IMG/VR virus record: IMGVR_UViG_3300031963_000148
Span: 1 to 61,832 of that record
Origin: a virus
Strand: one strand, 5' to 3'
Length of the DNA: 61,832 nucleotides
The notes beneath the pieces were generated by a model. That model was not told the origin of the DNA and searched no databases. It saw only the letters and a list, made by a program, of their open reading frames with translations. This document shows positions 47,001 to 53,800 of this stretch, in pieces; position 1 is the first letter of the stretch, and each line of letters begins with the position of its first letter. Made by a program: the position numbers and the translations under genes.

Positions 47001-47382
47001 CATTTCAACTCAATTTATAGATTCAATATATCAAGTTAGCAACATTCAAATACTAAATTCAAATATTATTGGAATTGGAACAACATATATTAAGAGAGTC
47101 TTTGTAAAATCAGATGATTCATCTAGTGTAGGATTGAGTACAATTGGATTAGGTTCTTCAACTATAACATTTGATTCCACATATTATACTTGGGACTATT
47201 TTGACACTAGTTCATTAACTTCGTATAGTACAATATATTATGGTGGCGAATACACTTGGGGTAAACTGACAGATATTAATAGAATAAATCCAAAGCAGTT
47301 TAATTCTTATGGAATTAATGGAATCACCACATCCGCGAGTGTTATTAGAGTTAATCCATTAAAATATAATAACTATAGTTAG
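35014..47382 (+). CDS. giant (4122-residue) virion protein in the gp7 position, with YHYH domain
   Basis: Follows gp6 and precedes gp8 as T4 gene 7 does (1032 residues there), but about four times longer. The first 250 residues (FPLVEEFLSTYYLSQENKG, YSSKGTDQSFKILFKALYGD) form the domain I know at the start of this protein in cyanophages. Residues about 1242-1330 are a YHYH-type domain (GWAYDGNPIYGPYGY). The rest is built of repeats: at least ten of the form IxxGGxGY-xxPxI (near 755, 892, 1045, 1091, 1130, 3342, 3478, 3537, 3835, 3882) and five of HGYxTGExVxY...YYVxxIDxxTIKL (near 815, 924, 1672, 1839, 2976). Probably a wedge protein with long fibrous arms. One unbroken frame of 12.4 kb. Confidence 0.8.
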   Translation: MVKTRVKISSVIENQLPDFIKEEFPLVEEFLSTYYLSQENKGEAFDILNNIDQYIKLDNLTNLTTSTVTTSKTTLIDTSIEVVSTKGFPDSYGLLKIDDEIITYKSKTNTTFEECVRGFSGVSSYDSGNLIFSSTNITEHLEQSKVVNLSSLLLGEFFNKVKSQFTPGFENRTLYSGLNENLFIKQAKDFYSSKGTDQSFKILFKALYGDEIKVIKPRDYLFIPSNSDYRVVKRLVVEVLENEEFVNDVLNRTIYQDETQTSQKAFGSINNIEKILRGEKEYYSISLDYTPDSETSEQGEFSIHPITKVTSQVSIGSSVIDVDSTIGFPDQGTLVAKLKNGSSLVITYKSKSLTQFYECSGISQTIPPKQDIRIDSYAYSYAGVGTSNIVKFRVTGVLSDLNINSNTKLFSENDIIKIDTLGEDETQFAANNWFFNIPINYDVESVSLVDISSFSYTFKTFEDNFLRIGDKIVIHLTNGPSINSSVISIINSKSFNVSGQGQIDASRVYSVEKILSKSKFKNFPNSKIYTSDVQNVYGDRKGTYLISASSLPNYFDLDLETTNGKNVFSGSYKQQEELEIGTHYFLTGNSVIYVPNSELIENNLFDADFNKELEERIYFVRKISSTKIKLARSRENLYKNSYIKVSGTAIDNVIIDSEFYNKDLQSQKLLKTIKEPQDTVEKYETKPGTTGILINGVEILNYKSKNNIFYGPIEKINVLSSENDYDIISPPVLSIEDSVGVGANGYCGIEGDLDSIQIINGGFNYLQPPTITISGGGGSGAKVESELISYEYKIPFDSTDFSGLVNLTNNTIGFSTFHNFQDSEAIVYKTKNQQAIGGLTTESTYYASILDDSTIKLHTTSDDAFAGINTVTLTSYGVGIHEFSSAIFKKKIGLVKVIDKGTGYKNRKISVFPTGIITSSNTVYAPEHGYKTGEIVVYNATEQEIVGLSSGKSYYVTEVDENSFKLSRVGTSSTIGIGSAVVGLSTNNDFYFATNQYENFKTTGSGKHTFNYEPITVNITGVIGVSTLTSHKLDATLQPIFKGEIKSVFIETGGFNYGSEDIINFNRQPNFTLKTGKNAQLFPIVSSGKISQVLVFNGGTEYNSPPSLEIVSDGKGSGAILTPIVSDGQIKEVKVIDGGTGFSTSITINVIPSGSGCNLQSVTKTWKINLVERDITLNSISDDDGIIIDSDNGLQYTHTYPPRSLRRIVGRGSNINSVESFIPDLILNSGQEILSNIHSPIIGWAYDGNPIYGPYGYSSNEGGPIKLLKSGYSLIEKSNRPNKSDYPLGFFCEDYEYTNSGDLDQFNGRFCITPEYPNGVYAYFSTINDSSIEFFDNLRNYRKPIFPYFIGNEFKSLPIEDNFSKKINQDTFDLNTGKYLRNTYPYKLKSSRSRYDFILDSNKIKPQNSSVKRIKRGEIDFIGINSSGIDYRVGDRIIFDNTLTGGGQGASYEVSLLKGKEINQVSSSTTSITNVEFIPSNFIERGLIVGFSENPHGLSDFDIINVTGINTFGSFLNGSYRVGVRTDILTLISSVDTPSSTGIVTYFDVGGAIFYPYLRENDILGIGSEKVKVLNIEPELTRIRVLREYDNSVGSAHTISSLIKQESRKFEFRVGIISSIYSPSYNRQIYFNPNDSIGLGTVAGVGIGYTLSFSNPGTGRTSLFIPTKTIFLPDHNLYTGDSLIYSNGGDTSISISTDGTSSFQLENNQVVYAAVVNDNLIGIATNPIGIGSNGNFVGINSEVTTSTLYFTGIGTGVLHSFKTNYNDIILGKIEKNLVTVSTSSTHGLETNNSISLTCLSKNTVTHIIKYNSYNKRLVANPKEFLSSDVDIATDTITILSHGYENGQKLIYTSNAPVGGLVDNEIYYAVVIDGNNIKLSKTFYDSKLSEPICIDLTSQSFGVLSAVNPKISVFRNQVVEFDLSDSSLSHLINSIPSSSFDFDFYTDSDFKNIFNTSKFTNSFEIKKSGRIGISTDAKVTLYVSDNIPKSLYYTLKPVSSNTNIENNIKIIADSVNILSNNHISVEESGFSGNNIISGITSTTFSFNIAKRPEVSSYLSSEAVLSYVTNSFTAKGPIDSFRALSRGSQYKSLPKIVSISSSEGKQAIISPYSDNIGKIVVSEIEDVGFDYSADKTIRPTVKLPQVLKVDTLLSFNFIGISSFGKNYTKSPDLIVIDSVRGEVIDDVDLRYNLEDKSITVVRDTAKLSDSYPIILPINNSNGIGINSITFNETTKDVTVSLATTYTSLSDYPFEVGDEVLIEGTNVGTASTLKGYNSSAYNYSLFKLTSVNPNLGGTSTVTYNLADKLSSNELPGIFDASTSYGNIVPKKFFPTFNMDLLYNNFFTNEEITSDSVKATIFDWNFSSKILKVYGNGNFKVGDIIKGSSSNTHGIIKSVDNYVGDYTIGASSIVKEGSKNETGFLNNNYQKIHDSDYYQFFSYSIKTKIDYNQWDDVVTSQNHTLGFKKFGDLIVESSTDSFSGISTEQDFGDFVGISDYSETIDFETVNDFDFAKEKTIKINSQVLSSELILKNVEASNYLQSVNNRVLAVDNISDQFNSEERSTVFSVTNTFKRNSNRSKKYIVNAYDRRFSGEKQTSLVTILHDDNFALLNQYAKVATVSDLGSFDISFIGDEANLLFYPNQYQTNDFNINFVSYDLIDSSLGISTLSFGDSVKIESVESTILPTTIGETEIVSISTSYSFAKILLQISSKTDNYYEYNEISLINNGNQFEFLEYGQFNNSAEAESSVGLGTYGISYSGSTLILSFTPNNDLNSEYITNALVFSLSDSVTSTDSIKLNTNLLKSSSVSIASTPSPQEKVVSSYDKRDFDSSYYIVCVSDRNNNRKQMSEVIVVSNTTDSHILEYGRIITDENLCQISSKITGDNVELCATPLANTSLEIRVFETTLGLGITNPGSSSPINLGAASLNVGSSIYNSTSSTVKRQFNLEYNRLPIFQREFEADNPNIVNLLDNTIKIPNHFFVTGEKVNYTYEGELSSPIGIAETSFVGVGATDKLSTELYIIKINDSTIKLASSAENALKEVPNPINILSVGVGSAHKLTSTNQNTKSLITLDNVIQSPVVSTAITASTTAQILISDDIIRLSGVSSIFAGDILKIDNEIVKIKTVGYGQTNSVLVNRAWMGTGISSHSQGTLATKLFGSYNIVNNTINFIDPPFGPTPFTSNKPNEVDWVGITTYSSFGGRIFLRSGFQGTSEEAYSTNYILDDISSGFNGIKTDFILKSNGNDVSGIVTSNGILLINQVFQTPQRLTFPNPIVGNYLLEESAGITTIKFNDGELNSTYDINSSNVPKGGIIVSVGSTKGFGYQPLVSAGGTPIISVGGTIQSISIGNSGSGYRAKSYYNIESFTNSNISIGSTLIYIENKNSIFKILEKLSNQSNFEIGIGTYITNANIVSIGSSFVTIGIGSTSQYQIPQETQVSIKVNNPSIGFVNVGIASSSSGISTVTHIGFATISNGSIVGPIEITNVGFGYTTSNLPTVIFDNPISYSNIPLVYSNASSLGFGTGATIDIVVGQGSSIIDFEIKNFGYGYGQGEILTVDTNNITGIPTSNQFSEFNITIEKTLSDTFSGWSFGDLKLFDSIDDLFNGSRRIFSLKVNNSIVSIKSKLGSPIDIQSCLLVFLNNVLQVPGNSYTFDGGSSISFSEPPKVGDICTILFYEGTSSVDVVPVTPIQKIKIGDSVQINDDTFNFLSQDSRTVTDILSVDSIRTNNYGGPGITENESLLRPMTLYRQREDIFVNGKEVTKDRIQIEPLIQPTTNIIQTVSLASTEIHVESVRTFFDSKKEYITGSEPQNKIIIVSQDNIISAAATAIISPVGIVSSILITEGGSGYDPQAVPDITIQNPIGFGSEFAPRVRTIVSAAGTVSSVNIDFVGSGYTTTKPPIVLIEPPSPVTEVIDNITYKGDFGTIVGYGQTMVGIQKYKIFDLYIPDDSTLRDQSIVGIAITISQIEVGDYFVIKDSVVSISTDSYPSYRNDGSLIGISTQFIDSIYQVSNIQILNSNIIGIGTTYIKRVFVKSDDSSSVGLSTIGLGSSTITFDSTYYTWDYFDTSSLTSYSTIYYGGEYTWGKLTDINRINPKQFNSYGINGITTSASVIRVNPLKYNNYS

Positions 47383-47384
47383 TT

Positions 47385-47392
47385 CATAAATA
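47385..47392 (+). promoter_or_regulatory. T4-type late promoter
   Basis: CATAAATA directly after the giant gene's stop, 22 nt before the next ATG. Confidence 0.6.
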
Positions 47393-47414
47393 TGTAAAAA
47401 GGTAATATCTATCA

Positions 47415-49253
47415 ATGTCTAAATTAGGAATAAATACTGGTTCAACTCCTAATGCCGGTGATGGCGATACATTGCTGGTTGGTGCAATTAAAATTAATGA
47501 AAACTTTGATGAAATATATAACTTTTTGGGTGATGGCGTAAATCTTGATGTTGCAATATGGGATAAACGTAGTACTGGAATTACTACAACGTTAAGTGTT
47601 GGTATAGGTACAACAAATGTAACTAGCAGACTTACTGTTTCTGGGGATGGCAAATTTACAGGAATAGTCACAGCTACAACTTTTAATGGCCAGATTAATT
47701 CTGGTTTTGGTACAATAAGTGATTTTACAAATACTAATAGTAATATTACAAATTTGACTGGTACTGCAGCAACAATTACAACTTATTTTGGAACAGATCT
47801 AACGGTAACAAATACAACTACAACGAATTTAAATGCAATTTCTATCATAGGTTCTGCCAGTACTATTACAAATTCAAATAATACAAATTCCAATATTACT
47901 AATGCAAATATTACTAATATTGTGGGTTCTTCTGCAACTATTAGTTCAGTATCTTCTAATATTATCACTACAGATACTTTAACTGGCACATCTTGCACAA
48001 TAACAAATTTAACTGTAACAAATTCGAATGTTAATGATTTAATTTCATCAAATATTAATTGCTCCGGAATTTCAACTCTCCCCAATATTATTAATGATAA
48101 TATTTTCTCTACGGGGATTATAACTGCAACAAGTTTCTCTACAGGAGCAACAGGAACCGCAATTAATATTACTGCAAATTCTATTACAGGTCCATCAACA
48201 ATTATTATTGATCCAGAAACTATAGGTGATAATGTTGGAATTATAAGAATAAAAGGAGATTTATATGTTGATGGAGATCAATTTATTGTCAGTTCATCAA
48301 ATATTGAGTTAGCGGATTTTAATGTCGGAATAGCAACTTCAGTTGGTACTAACTTATTACTAGACGGTGCTGGTATTGGCATAGGTTCGACAAATATTAC
48401 AAAAACAATACTTTATCATTTTTCAAGCGATTCTTGGAAATTGAGTGAGAATCTGAATTTAAACTCAGGTAAAAGTTATAAAATTGGTGATTCTGAAATA
48501 TTAAGTTCGGACCAATTGACGATTACAAATATTTCATCTATTGGAATTGGTACAATTTCAACACTAAACAGCACAGATTTAACTACTCAAAATGCAAATA
48601 TTGCAAGTCTTACAGGAACATCTTCAACCATAACATCTTTAAATTGTTCAAGTGTAACGACAGATAATTTAGTAGGTACTCTAAGCACAATCACTACCCT
48701 AAACTCGACAGATTGTATAGTTTCTACTTTAAATTCAAATTCATTAAATGTAATTGGTGTTTCTACTTTAAGTGGTATTACTACAGTGAGTAATGGAACA
48801 TTATTTGCACAAGAAGTTAGTATATCCGGTATTTCTACATTTGAAAGTACTGTAACTTTTAAAGATAATATAAATTTTGATGATGATAAGTATATTAATT
48901 TAGGTTCTCCAAATTCATTCAGAGTTTATCACGCATCTAGTGAATTTGCTGGAGGCCAAAGTAGTCAAGTTAGAGATATTTCTGGTAGTTTCCCATTAAT
49001 TCTTGGGGCTAAAGAAGTTAAGTTGACTGATGAAACTGGACTAATAGAGTACTCTGTTGCAAGCACTGGGGGGTTATCAGTTAGTGGAACTGTATCTTCA
49101 AATCAGTTAAATGTCTCAGGAATTTCAACATATTCGAGTGATGTAAATGTTGGTGTAGACACCTCTGTTGGTATAATTTTAAGTTCTCCCAATGGAACTA
49201 GATATAGAATAATCGTTATGGATGATGGAACTCTAGATACAATTGCAATTTAA
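47415..49253 (+). CDS. fibre-like virion structural protein
   Basis: 612 residues. Start MSKLGINTGSTPNAGDGDTL then GAIKINENFDEIYNFLGDG, the entry domain I know from cyanophage tail structural proteins. Residues about 75-410 are Thr/Asn/Ile-rich short repeats (TSTITNSNNTNSNITN-like), a beta-helical fibre shaft. Near 490 a globular part (INLGSPNSFRVYHASSEFAG) begins. Its place between the gp7- and gp8-position genes suggests a baseplate-attached fibre. No enzyme motif. Confidence 0.7.
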   Translation: MSKLGINTGSTPNAGDGDTLLVGAIKINENFDEIYNFLGDGVNLDVAIWDKRSTGITTTLSVGIGTTNVTSRLTVSGDGKFTGIVTATTFNGQINSGFGTISDFTNTNSNITNLTGTAATITTYFGTDLTVTNTTTTNLNAISIIGSASTITNSNNTNSNITNANITNIVGSSATISSVSSNIITTDTLTGTSCTITNLTVTNSNVNDLISSNINCSGISTLPNIINDNIFSTGIITATSFSTGATGTAINITANSITGPSTIIIDPETIGDNVGIIRIKGDLYVDGDQFIVSSSNIELADFNVGIATSVGTNLLLDGAGIGIGSTNITKTILYHFSSDSWKLSENLNLNSGKSYKIGDSEILSSDQLTITNISSIGIGTISTLNSTDLTTQNANIASLTGTSSTITSLNCSSVTTDNLVGTLSTITTLNSTDCIVSTLNSNSLNVIGVSTLSGITTVSNGTLFAQEVSISGISTFESTVTFKDNINFDDDKYINLGSPNSFRVYHASSEFAGGQSSQVRDISGSFPLILGAKEVKLTDETGLIEYSVASTGGLSVSGTVSSNQLNVSGISTYSSDVNVGVDTSVGIILSSPNGTRYRIIVMDDGTLDTIAI

Positions 49254-49255
49254 CA

Positions 49256-49263
49256 GATAAATA
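49256..49263 (+). promoter_or_regulatory. T4-type late promoter
   Basis: GATAAATA, with a second overlapping AATAAATA, 17 nt before gp8. Confidence 0.6.
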
Positions 49264-49280
49264 AATAAAAAACTATAAAA

Positions 49281-50837
49281 ATGTCTGCAATTATAACTAA
49301 TCAATTCAGAATTTTAAATGCTAACTCCTTTATATCTGATGTAGAATCGGAAGAAAATAGTTATTATGCTTTTGTTGGCCTACCAAATCCTACAAATTAT
49401 AATGAAAATTGGGATTTTAGTCCTCCATCTCCAAAAGATAGTTTTGAGCAAGAAGATGATTATTGGGACACAATGATAGCATTAAAAAGAATTTTTAGTG
49501 ATGATGTTAGGCAAGTCATAAAAAGAAATACTTGGACCTCCGGCACTACTTATGACATGTATAGGCATGATATAAGTAGGACAAATTTATCAAAACCATC
49601 AGAAGCTACAAATTTATATAATGCAAATTACTACGTAGTAAATGATGATTATAAAGTTTATATTTGCTTATACAATGGTGTTGACCCAGAAAATCCTGTA
49701 GGAAAACCATCTATTGACCAACCAATTTTTACTGATTTAGAACCAAGAACTGCGGGAGATAGTGGAGATGGATATATATGGAAATATTTGTTTACTATTA
49801 AACCAAGTGATATTATAAAATTCGAATCTACTAATTATATACCTGTTCCAAAAAACTGGTTAACAAACACAGAAAATTCTGCAGTAAGAAATAATGCAGC
49901 AACAAGTGGACAAATAAAGATTGCAACAATAAAAAATAGGGGAGTGGGGGTTGGAACTGCAAATGCAGTTTACTCAAATGTACCAATTAAAGGAGATGGT
50001 AGTGATGCAAAGGCTACTATTGTTATTAATGGAGACTCAAAGGTTTCTTCAATAACCATATCTAACGGTGGTTCTGGATATACTTATGGTACGGTGGATT
50101 TAAAATCCGGAGGTGTTCCTGATGCTACGATTTCACCAACGTTTGATGTCATTATTCCTCCCGATGGTGGTCATGGAGCAAATGTTTATAAAGAACTTGG
50201 AGCAACTAACGTATTACTTTACTCTAGGTTAGAAAATAGTATTCAAAACACAATTTTTACTACAGGAAATCAAATTGCTAGAGTTGGGATAGTTAGAAAT
50301 CCAAAAAATGCAAATTCAGATACAAATTTAATTGTAGACAAGGCCAGCGCAGTATACGCATTAAAATTAGTTGGGGTTGGATATAGTAACGCAATTTTTC
50401 TTCCAGATTCTACAATTAAACAGACAGTTGGTTTAGGATCAACTGCAGTTGGTAGAGTTGTTTCCTATGATAAAATAACAGGTGTTTTAAAGTATTGGCA
50501 GGATAAATCTTTAGTTGGGTTTAATTCGGACGGAACTTCAAATCCATCATCTGCCATATATGGATTTGGAATGAATAGGTTTACGTCAAACCCATCAAGT
50601 GGTGGTTCTTTACTCATCGAAGGTGGAAACACAAATTTGGGTATAGACACAAGTTTTAGCGGTATTTCCACTATCCTAAATAGTAAGACATATTATCTTG
50701 GTCAAGTTTTTGTCAATGGAGTATCAAATCCAGACGTTAAAAAATACTCTGGAGATATACTTTATGTTGACAATAGACCCTCAATAACGAGGTCATCTAA
50801 TCAAAAAGAAGACATTAAGATTATTTTGCAGTTTTAA
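49281..50837 (+). CDS. 8: baseplate wedge subunit gp8 (extended)
   Basis: 518 residues; T4 gp8 has 334. SAIITNQFRILNANSFISDV, YYAFVGLPNPTNYNENWDFS, ALKRIFSDDVRQVIKRNTW, TSGTTYDMYRHDISRTN and GDGYIWKYLFTIKPSDIIKF match the gp8 protein as I know it in cyanophages. The extra length lies in the C-terminal half, where an ITISNGGSGYTYGTVDL repeat like those of the giant protein appears. gp8 sits on the wedge as a dimer linking gp7 and gp10. Six nt before the next gene. Confidence 0.82.
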   Translation: MSAIITNQFRILNANSFISDVESEENSYYAFVGLPNPTNYNENWDFSPPSPKDSFEQEDDYWDTMIALKRIFSDDVRQVIKRNTWTSGTTYDMYRHDISRTNLSKPSEATNLYNANYYVVNDDYKVYICLYNGVDPENPVGKPSIDQPIFTDLEPRTAGDSGDGYIWKYLFTIKPSDIIKFESTNYIPVPKNWLTNTENSAVRNNAATSGQIKIATIKNRGVGVGTANAVYSNVPIKGDGSDAKATIVINGDSKVSSITISNGGSGYTYGTVDLKSGGVPDATISPTFDVIIPPDGGHGANVYKELGATNVLLYSRLENSIQNTIFTTGNQIARVGIVRNPKNANSDTNLIVDKASAVYALKLVGVGYSNAIFLPDSTIKQTVGLGSTAVGRVVSYDKITGVLKYWQDKSLVGFNSDGTSNPSSAIYGFGMNRFTSNPSSGGSLLIEGGNTNLGIDTSFSGISTILNSKTYYLGQVFVNGVSNPDVKKYSGDILYVDNRPSITRSSNQKEDIKIILQF

Positions 50838-50843
50838 AGAATT

Positions 50844-53800
50844 ATGGCACAAGAACTTAATCTCAATATATCCCCATATTATGATGACTATGACCGAGAT
50901 AAAAACTTTTTCAGAGTACTGTTTAAACCAGGATTTCCGGTACAAGCTAGGGAATTAACTACTTTGCAGTCTATGCTGCAAAATCAAATTGAGCAGTTTG
51001 GAAATCATTTTTTTAAAGAGGGTTCTGTAGTAATCCCAGGCAACTTAACATATAAAAATGATTTAAATGCCGTAATCTTAGAAAATCAATTTCAAGGCAA
51101 ACCATCATCATATTACTTAGATACTCTAATTGGTTCGGAGATAAAAGGACAAACCAGTGGAGTAACTGCAACTATTCAAGCATTCTTACCTCAGGGTAGC
51201 GGCGTAGAGAATACTACATTATATGTAAAATATTTGGCTTCTGGTACAGGCAATGAGCAGTTAACATTTTTAAACGGAGAAACTTTACTAGTAAATGATG
51301 ACGATACTATTGTTGTAGACAAACAATCTCTAGAGTCAGCTGGAGAAGATAATGATGATGATATTAAAGAATTGAGTTTGTTGCGAGGTCAGTCTTTTGC
51401 AACAACAATAACAGGAAAAAGCACTTTTAAAGGTTCTGCAGTATATTTGGAAGAGGGAGTATATTTTATAAGAGGATTTTTTGTAACAGTTCCTACAAGT
51501 GTTTTATATCTTTCGCCATATTCAGCAACACCAAGTGCAAAAGTTGGTCTTAGAATATTTGAAAGAATAGTAGATTCTTTTGATGACGAAACTCTAAACG
51601 ATAATTCTCAGGGATTTAATAATTTTGCCGCACCTGGAGCAGATAGATTATCTATTTTTGCAAAACTAGACCAAATTCCATTAGACGCTACTGATTTAGA
51701 TAATTTTGTCGTTTTGATGGAAATAGAAGATGGTGTATTAAGAAAGTTTAATAAAAAACCAGAATATAATGTATTTGCCCAAGAACTGGCAAGAAGAACT
51801 TACGATGAATCTGGAGATTATTACGTCAATTCTCCCGTTATTACTGCTAGAGAAACTTTAAATAATCTAAAGGGAAATAATGGTATTTTTACAGAAGAGC
51901 AGTTAACTTATGATAACAATCAACCAAGCGAAGATTTAGGAACTTATAGCATTTCTCCAACTAAAGCATATGTAAAGGGGTTTGAAATTGAATCTATTAG
52001 TCCAGGATTTTTTGATTTTCAAAAGCCAAGAACAACAAAAACACTAGCAGACCAAAGTGTAAATTACACTACTGGGTATTCTCTTTCTCTGAATAGAGTT
52101 TATGGTTCGCCAATAATTGGATTTGGCACTAGTTATTATGTAACTCTTAGAGATTCTAGAGTAGGAACTTCTTCCCTAGTCCCTGCAGGAAATGAAATTG
52201 GAGTTGCAAGAGTATATGACTTTGCTTTAGAATCTGGTTCCTATACAACTTCATCTCCACAAGAAAATGTATGGGATATTTCTTTATATGACATACAAAC
52301 ATATACAAATTTAACCCTTAACACACCAATAACACTAAATACCCCAACTCACATTAAGGGTAGACAAAGTGGTGCTTCTGGATTCTTGAGATATCCAGTT
52401 TCTGCAGGAGTTGCTTTAACTGTTTATGATGTACAGGGGGCATTTTCTTTAGGTGAAAAATTAATTTTTGATGGTGTAGATAATAACAGAATTGTTAAAA
52501 AAACACGTCAATACTCAATGAGTGACGTTGAATCTTTATATGGAATTGTAGGAACCGCCTTCACTTTTTCTGCAGACACTATACAGTCAGTTTCTGTTCC
52601 AATAGGTCAGGTAACAATTGGTGCTAGAAGTGGAAATATTTCGGTTGTTACTTCTGTTGAGAATTTCTTTACCGGAGTTGTAACTACCGGGAATTTAGTT
52701 GCATTTACCAATCCAGGAGTTTCTACGGTTACTTTCGCATCTGTTGAGTCAGTTTCTGGAAAAACTTTAACTATCAGCGGAGTAACAACCGTCCATGGAA
52801 TATGTGATGGAGCTTTGCCCACATCATCAATAAATCCAACTGACTTTAGGATTCTATCAACTCCTGTACCAACTTCTTCAGATAATACTTTATACACAGT
52901 ATTGCCCAAGAGAAACTTAGAAAGTGTAGATTTAAATGAAACAAATTTAACAATAAAAAAACAATATGATGTAACAATTGTATTGGGTTCAACCGAAATT
53001 ATAAGTGCGGGTGCAAATGAGACGTTTTTACCCTATGATGAAGAAAGATATACTTTAATAACTGAAGACGGTAACACTCAACCATTAAGTTCAAATAATT
53101 TAGTATTTTCAAATGGTTCGTTATCATTACAGATAAAAGGATTGTCTGGAAGTGGTAGAGCAAAATTAATAACCACATTAAGAAAAATAAATATAAAATC
53201 TAAAATAAAAACAAAGAATAGGGCAAATGTATTAATAGTAAATAAATCATCTTTACCCTCCTCAGGAATTGGTGGAACCACTCTTAATGATGGTTTAGTA
53301 TATGGAAATTATCCATATGGCACCAGAGTTCAAGATGAAGAAATTTGCTTATTGGAACCAGAAGTAACAAGAGTTTATGGAATTTTTGAATCTAATGATA
53401 TAAATGATCCAGACCTACCATCTCTAGTTCTCACATCTCTAAGTGGCCCAACAAATAGAGTTGGCGACTTATTGATTGGCGAAGAATTTGTTGGAAGAAC
53501 TAGTAAAGCAATAGGATTATACTCTGAAAAAATTAACGACCTAAAGATAGGGTTTGTATATGTAAATTCAAATAAATTTATCGAGGGGGAGGAAATAGTA
53601 TTCAAAGAAAGTGGTATAACTGCAAACATTTCTTTGGTTGACGTTGGAGATAGGGACGTAACATCTTTGTTCCTATTAGATACAAATCAAAAATCAACAA
53701 TTTATGACTATTCGAAAATAATAAAACAAAGTAAAGCAAAAACTTTATCGAGAAAATTAAAAATAGTTTACGAATCGGCAAGTTTCTTACCGTCAGATAC

